Source of the DNA: Hyphomicrobiaceae bacterium UBA4460
GTDB lineage: Bacteria > Pseudomonadota > Alphaproteobacteria > Rhizobiales > Methyloligellaceae
Reading direction: 5' to 3'
NCBI GenBank assembly: GCA_002390155.1
Contig: DGOS01000064.1
Span: 4,152-22,142 of the forward strand
DNA length: 17,991 bases
The position numbers and the translations under genes were made by a program. Numbering within the stretch: position 1 is the stretch's first letter; the number at the start of each line of letters is the position of its first letter. Shown one piece after another: positions 17,493-17,991 of the stretch. The notes beneath the pieces were generated by a model. It was not told the DNA's origin, did no database searches, and saw nothing but the letters and a program-made list of their open reading frames with translations.

Positions 17493-17761
17493 AGGATGTC
17501 TCCTGCAACCCCAGAAGGATCGTCGTCGGGCCCGCCGCTGCCCTTACGCCGGATACGCTTCTCCAGGAGATGGACCGACATGACGACCACGGCCCCCATG
17601 AGGATCGCGGCGAGCTGGTACCAGTAGAAGAAGGGAATGCCGGCGAGCGTCGGCTCAACGCGGTTGTAGGCGGGCACCCATGCCACCAGGGCGAAGGGAA
17701 TGATCAGGAGGAATCGCGGCCAATGGCGCGACAGCCACCCCTTTCTCCCCTCTTTGCCCAT
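17489..17761 (-). CDS. DUF3311 small membrane protein, partner of the SSS symporter
   Basis: The 90-residue product has a basic N-terminus (MGKEGRKGWLSRHWPR), then two membrane helices at about 16-31 (FLLIIPFALVAWVPAY) and 41-66 (AGIPFFYWYQLAAILMGAVV). A charged cytoplasmic tail (EKRIRRKGSGGPDDDPSG) follows. DUF3311 proteins are usually encoded immediately before a sodium:solute symporter, as here, and are presumed accessory subunits. The ATG at 17761 has GGGGA about 8 nt upstream. An in-frame TTG at 17776 would add five residues and is less likely. The gene overlaps the symporter start by 2 bases (GTGA). Confidence 0.85.
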   Translation of the reverse strand: MGKEGRKGWLSRHWPRFLLIIPFALVAWVPAYNRVEPTLAGIPFFYWYQLAAILMGAVVVMSVHLLEKRIRRKGSGGPDDDPSGVAGDIL

Positions 17762-17880
17762 TTTCCAGTTCCCCAACGTGCCCGACCGGGCCGGACCATA
17801 CTGAAAGCGCCGGGAAATCGCGACGGCCTTTTACGGCTTGGCTGCGGCGAAAGAGCTAGGGCGCAAACCGGTCTTGTTTG

Positions 17881-17911
17881 TTGACCTCCAGGTGTCCCCG
17901 GCCCATATGAT
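17881..17911 (+). promoter_or_regulatory. Predicted promoter of tRNA-Lys
   Basis: TTGACC (17881-17886) is followed after 17 nt by CATATG, or after 19 nt by TATGAT (17906-17911). The tRNA 5' end at 17923 lies 11-13 bp further on, a usual distance for a tRNA promoter. Confidence 0.5.
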
Positions 17912-17922
17912 CGCCTCGGTGG

Positions 17923-17991
17923 GAGCCCGTAGCTCAGTTGGTAGAGCGCTTGACTTTTAATCAGGATGTCTCCGGTTCGAACCCGGACGGG
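17923..17991 (+). tRNA. tRNA-Lys (anticodon UUU), 3' end cut off by the window
   Basis: The cloverleaf can be drawn by eye. The 5' acceptor strand is GAGCCCG (17923-17929), and the D arm is GCTC-AGTTGGTA-GAGC. The anticodon stem is CTTGA/TCAGG with loop CTTTTAA, giving anticodon TTT at 17956-17958. The variable loop is ATGTC, and the T arm is TCCGG-TTCGAAC-CCGGA. The window ends after CGGG, the first four bases of the 3' acceptor strand, which would need CTC to finish pairing. The discriminator base and CCA end lie beyond the window. Confidence 0.95.

Overview
The window is GC-rich and densely coded, and every recognisable protein looks alphaproteobacterial. The gene neighbourhood (mfd, sdhE, recG, a DUF502 protein, glmS, glmU, SPOR-domain proteins, an MctP-like symporter with a DUF3311 partner) suggests a member of the Hyphomicrobiales (Rhizobiales) and chromosomal core DNA. 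No insertion sequence, phage gene, integrase or CRISPR array was seen. The order-level assignment is inferred from gene content, not from a marker tree.

Layout, left to right. The last 35 codons of an ANL-superfamily (AMP-binding) enzyme end at 108. Convergent to it are mfd and, 11 bp upstream of mfd, sdhE, both on the minus strand. A 91-bp divergent control region (3915-4005), with a strong sigma70-type promoter for sdhE-mfd, separates them from recG on the plus strand. recG converges on a minus-strand block (6142-11665) read glmU, glmS, a secreted TPR/SPOR protein, then a DUF502 membrane protein. Divergent from glmU is a plus-strand gene for a membrane-anchored, Pro/Ala/Glu-rich SPOR protein. 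It converges on an orphan periplasmic substrate-binding protein gene broken by a frameshift near 13595-13603. Next, all on the minus strand, come a YpfJ-type zinc metallopeptidase, an overlooked 56-codon membrane protein gene (15680-15850), and the MctP-like symporter with its DUF3311 partner. The window ends inside a tRNA-Lys(UUU) gene.

Functional themes. (1) Mfd and RecG are related dsDNA translocases that rescue stalled RNA polymerase and stalled forks, with the small flavinylation factor gene sdhE between them. (2) GlmS and GlmU make UDP-GlcNAc, the first committed amino-sugar precursor of peptidoglycan and LPS, and sit between two genes for SPOR proteins, a domain that binds denuded septal glycan. 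This is a small cell-envelope cluster. (3) The right end handles monocarboxylate uptake and membrane-associated functions.

The least expected signal is in the 383-bp gap between the metallopeptidase and the 56-codon gene. A -10-like box, a closing stem, an imperfect 10-bp hairpin, an exposed UCCUCC and a terminator-like hairpin with a T-rich tail lie in order on the plus strand (about 15478-15607). Together they look like a small RNA of about 130 nt carrying an anti-Shine-Dalgarno motif. I cannot assign it to a known family.
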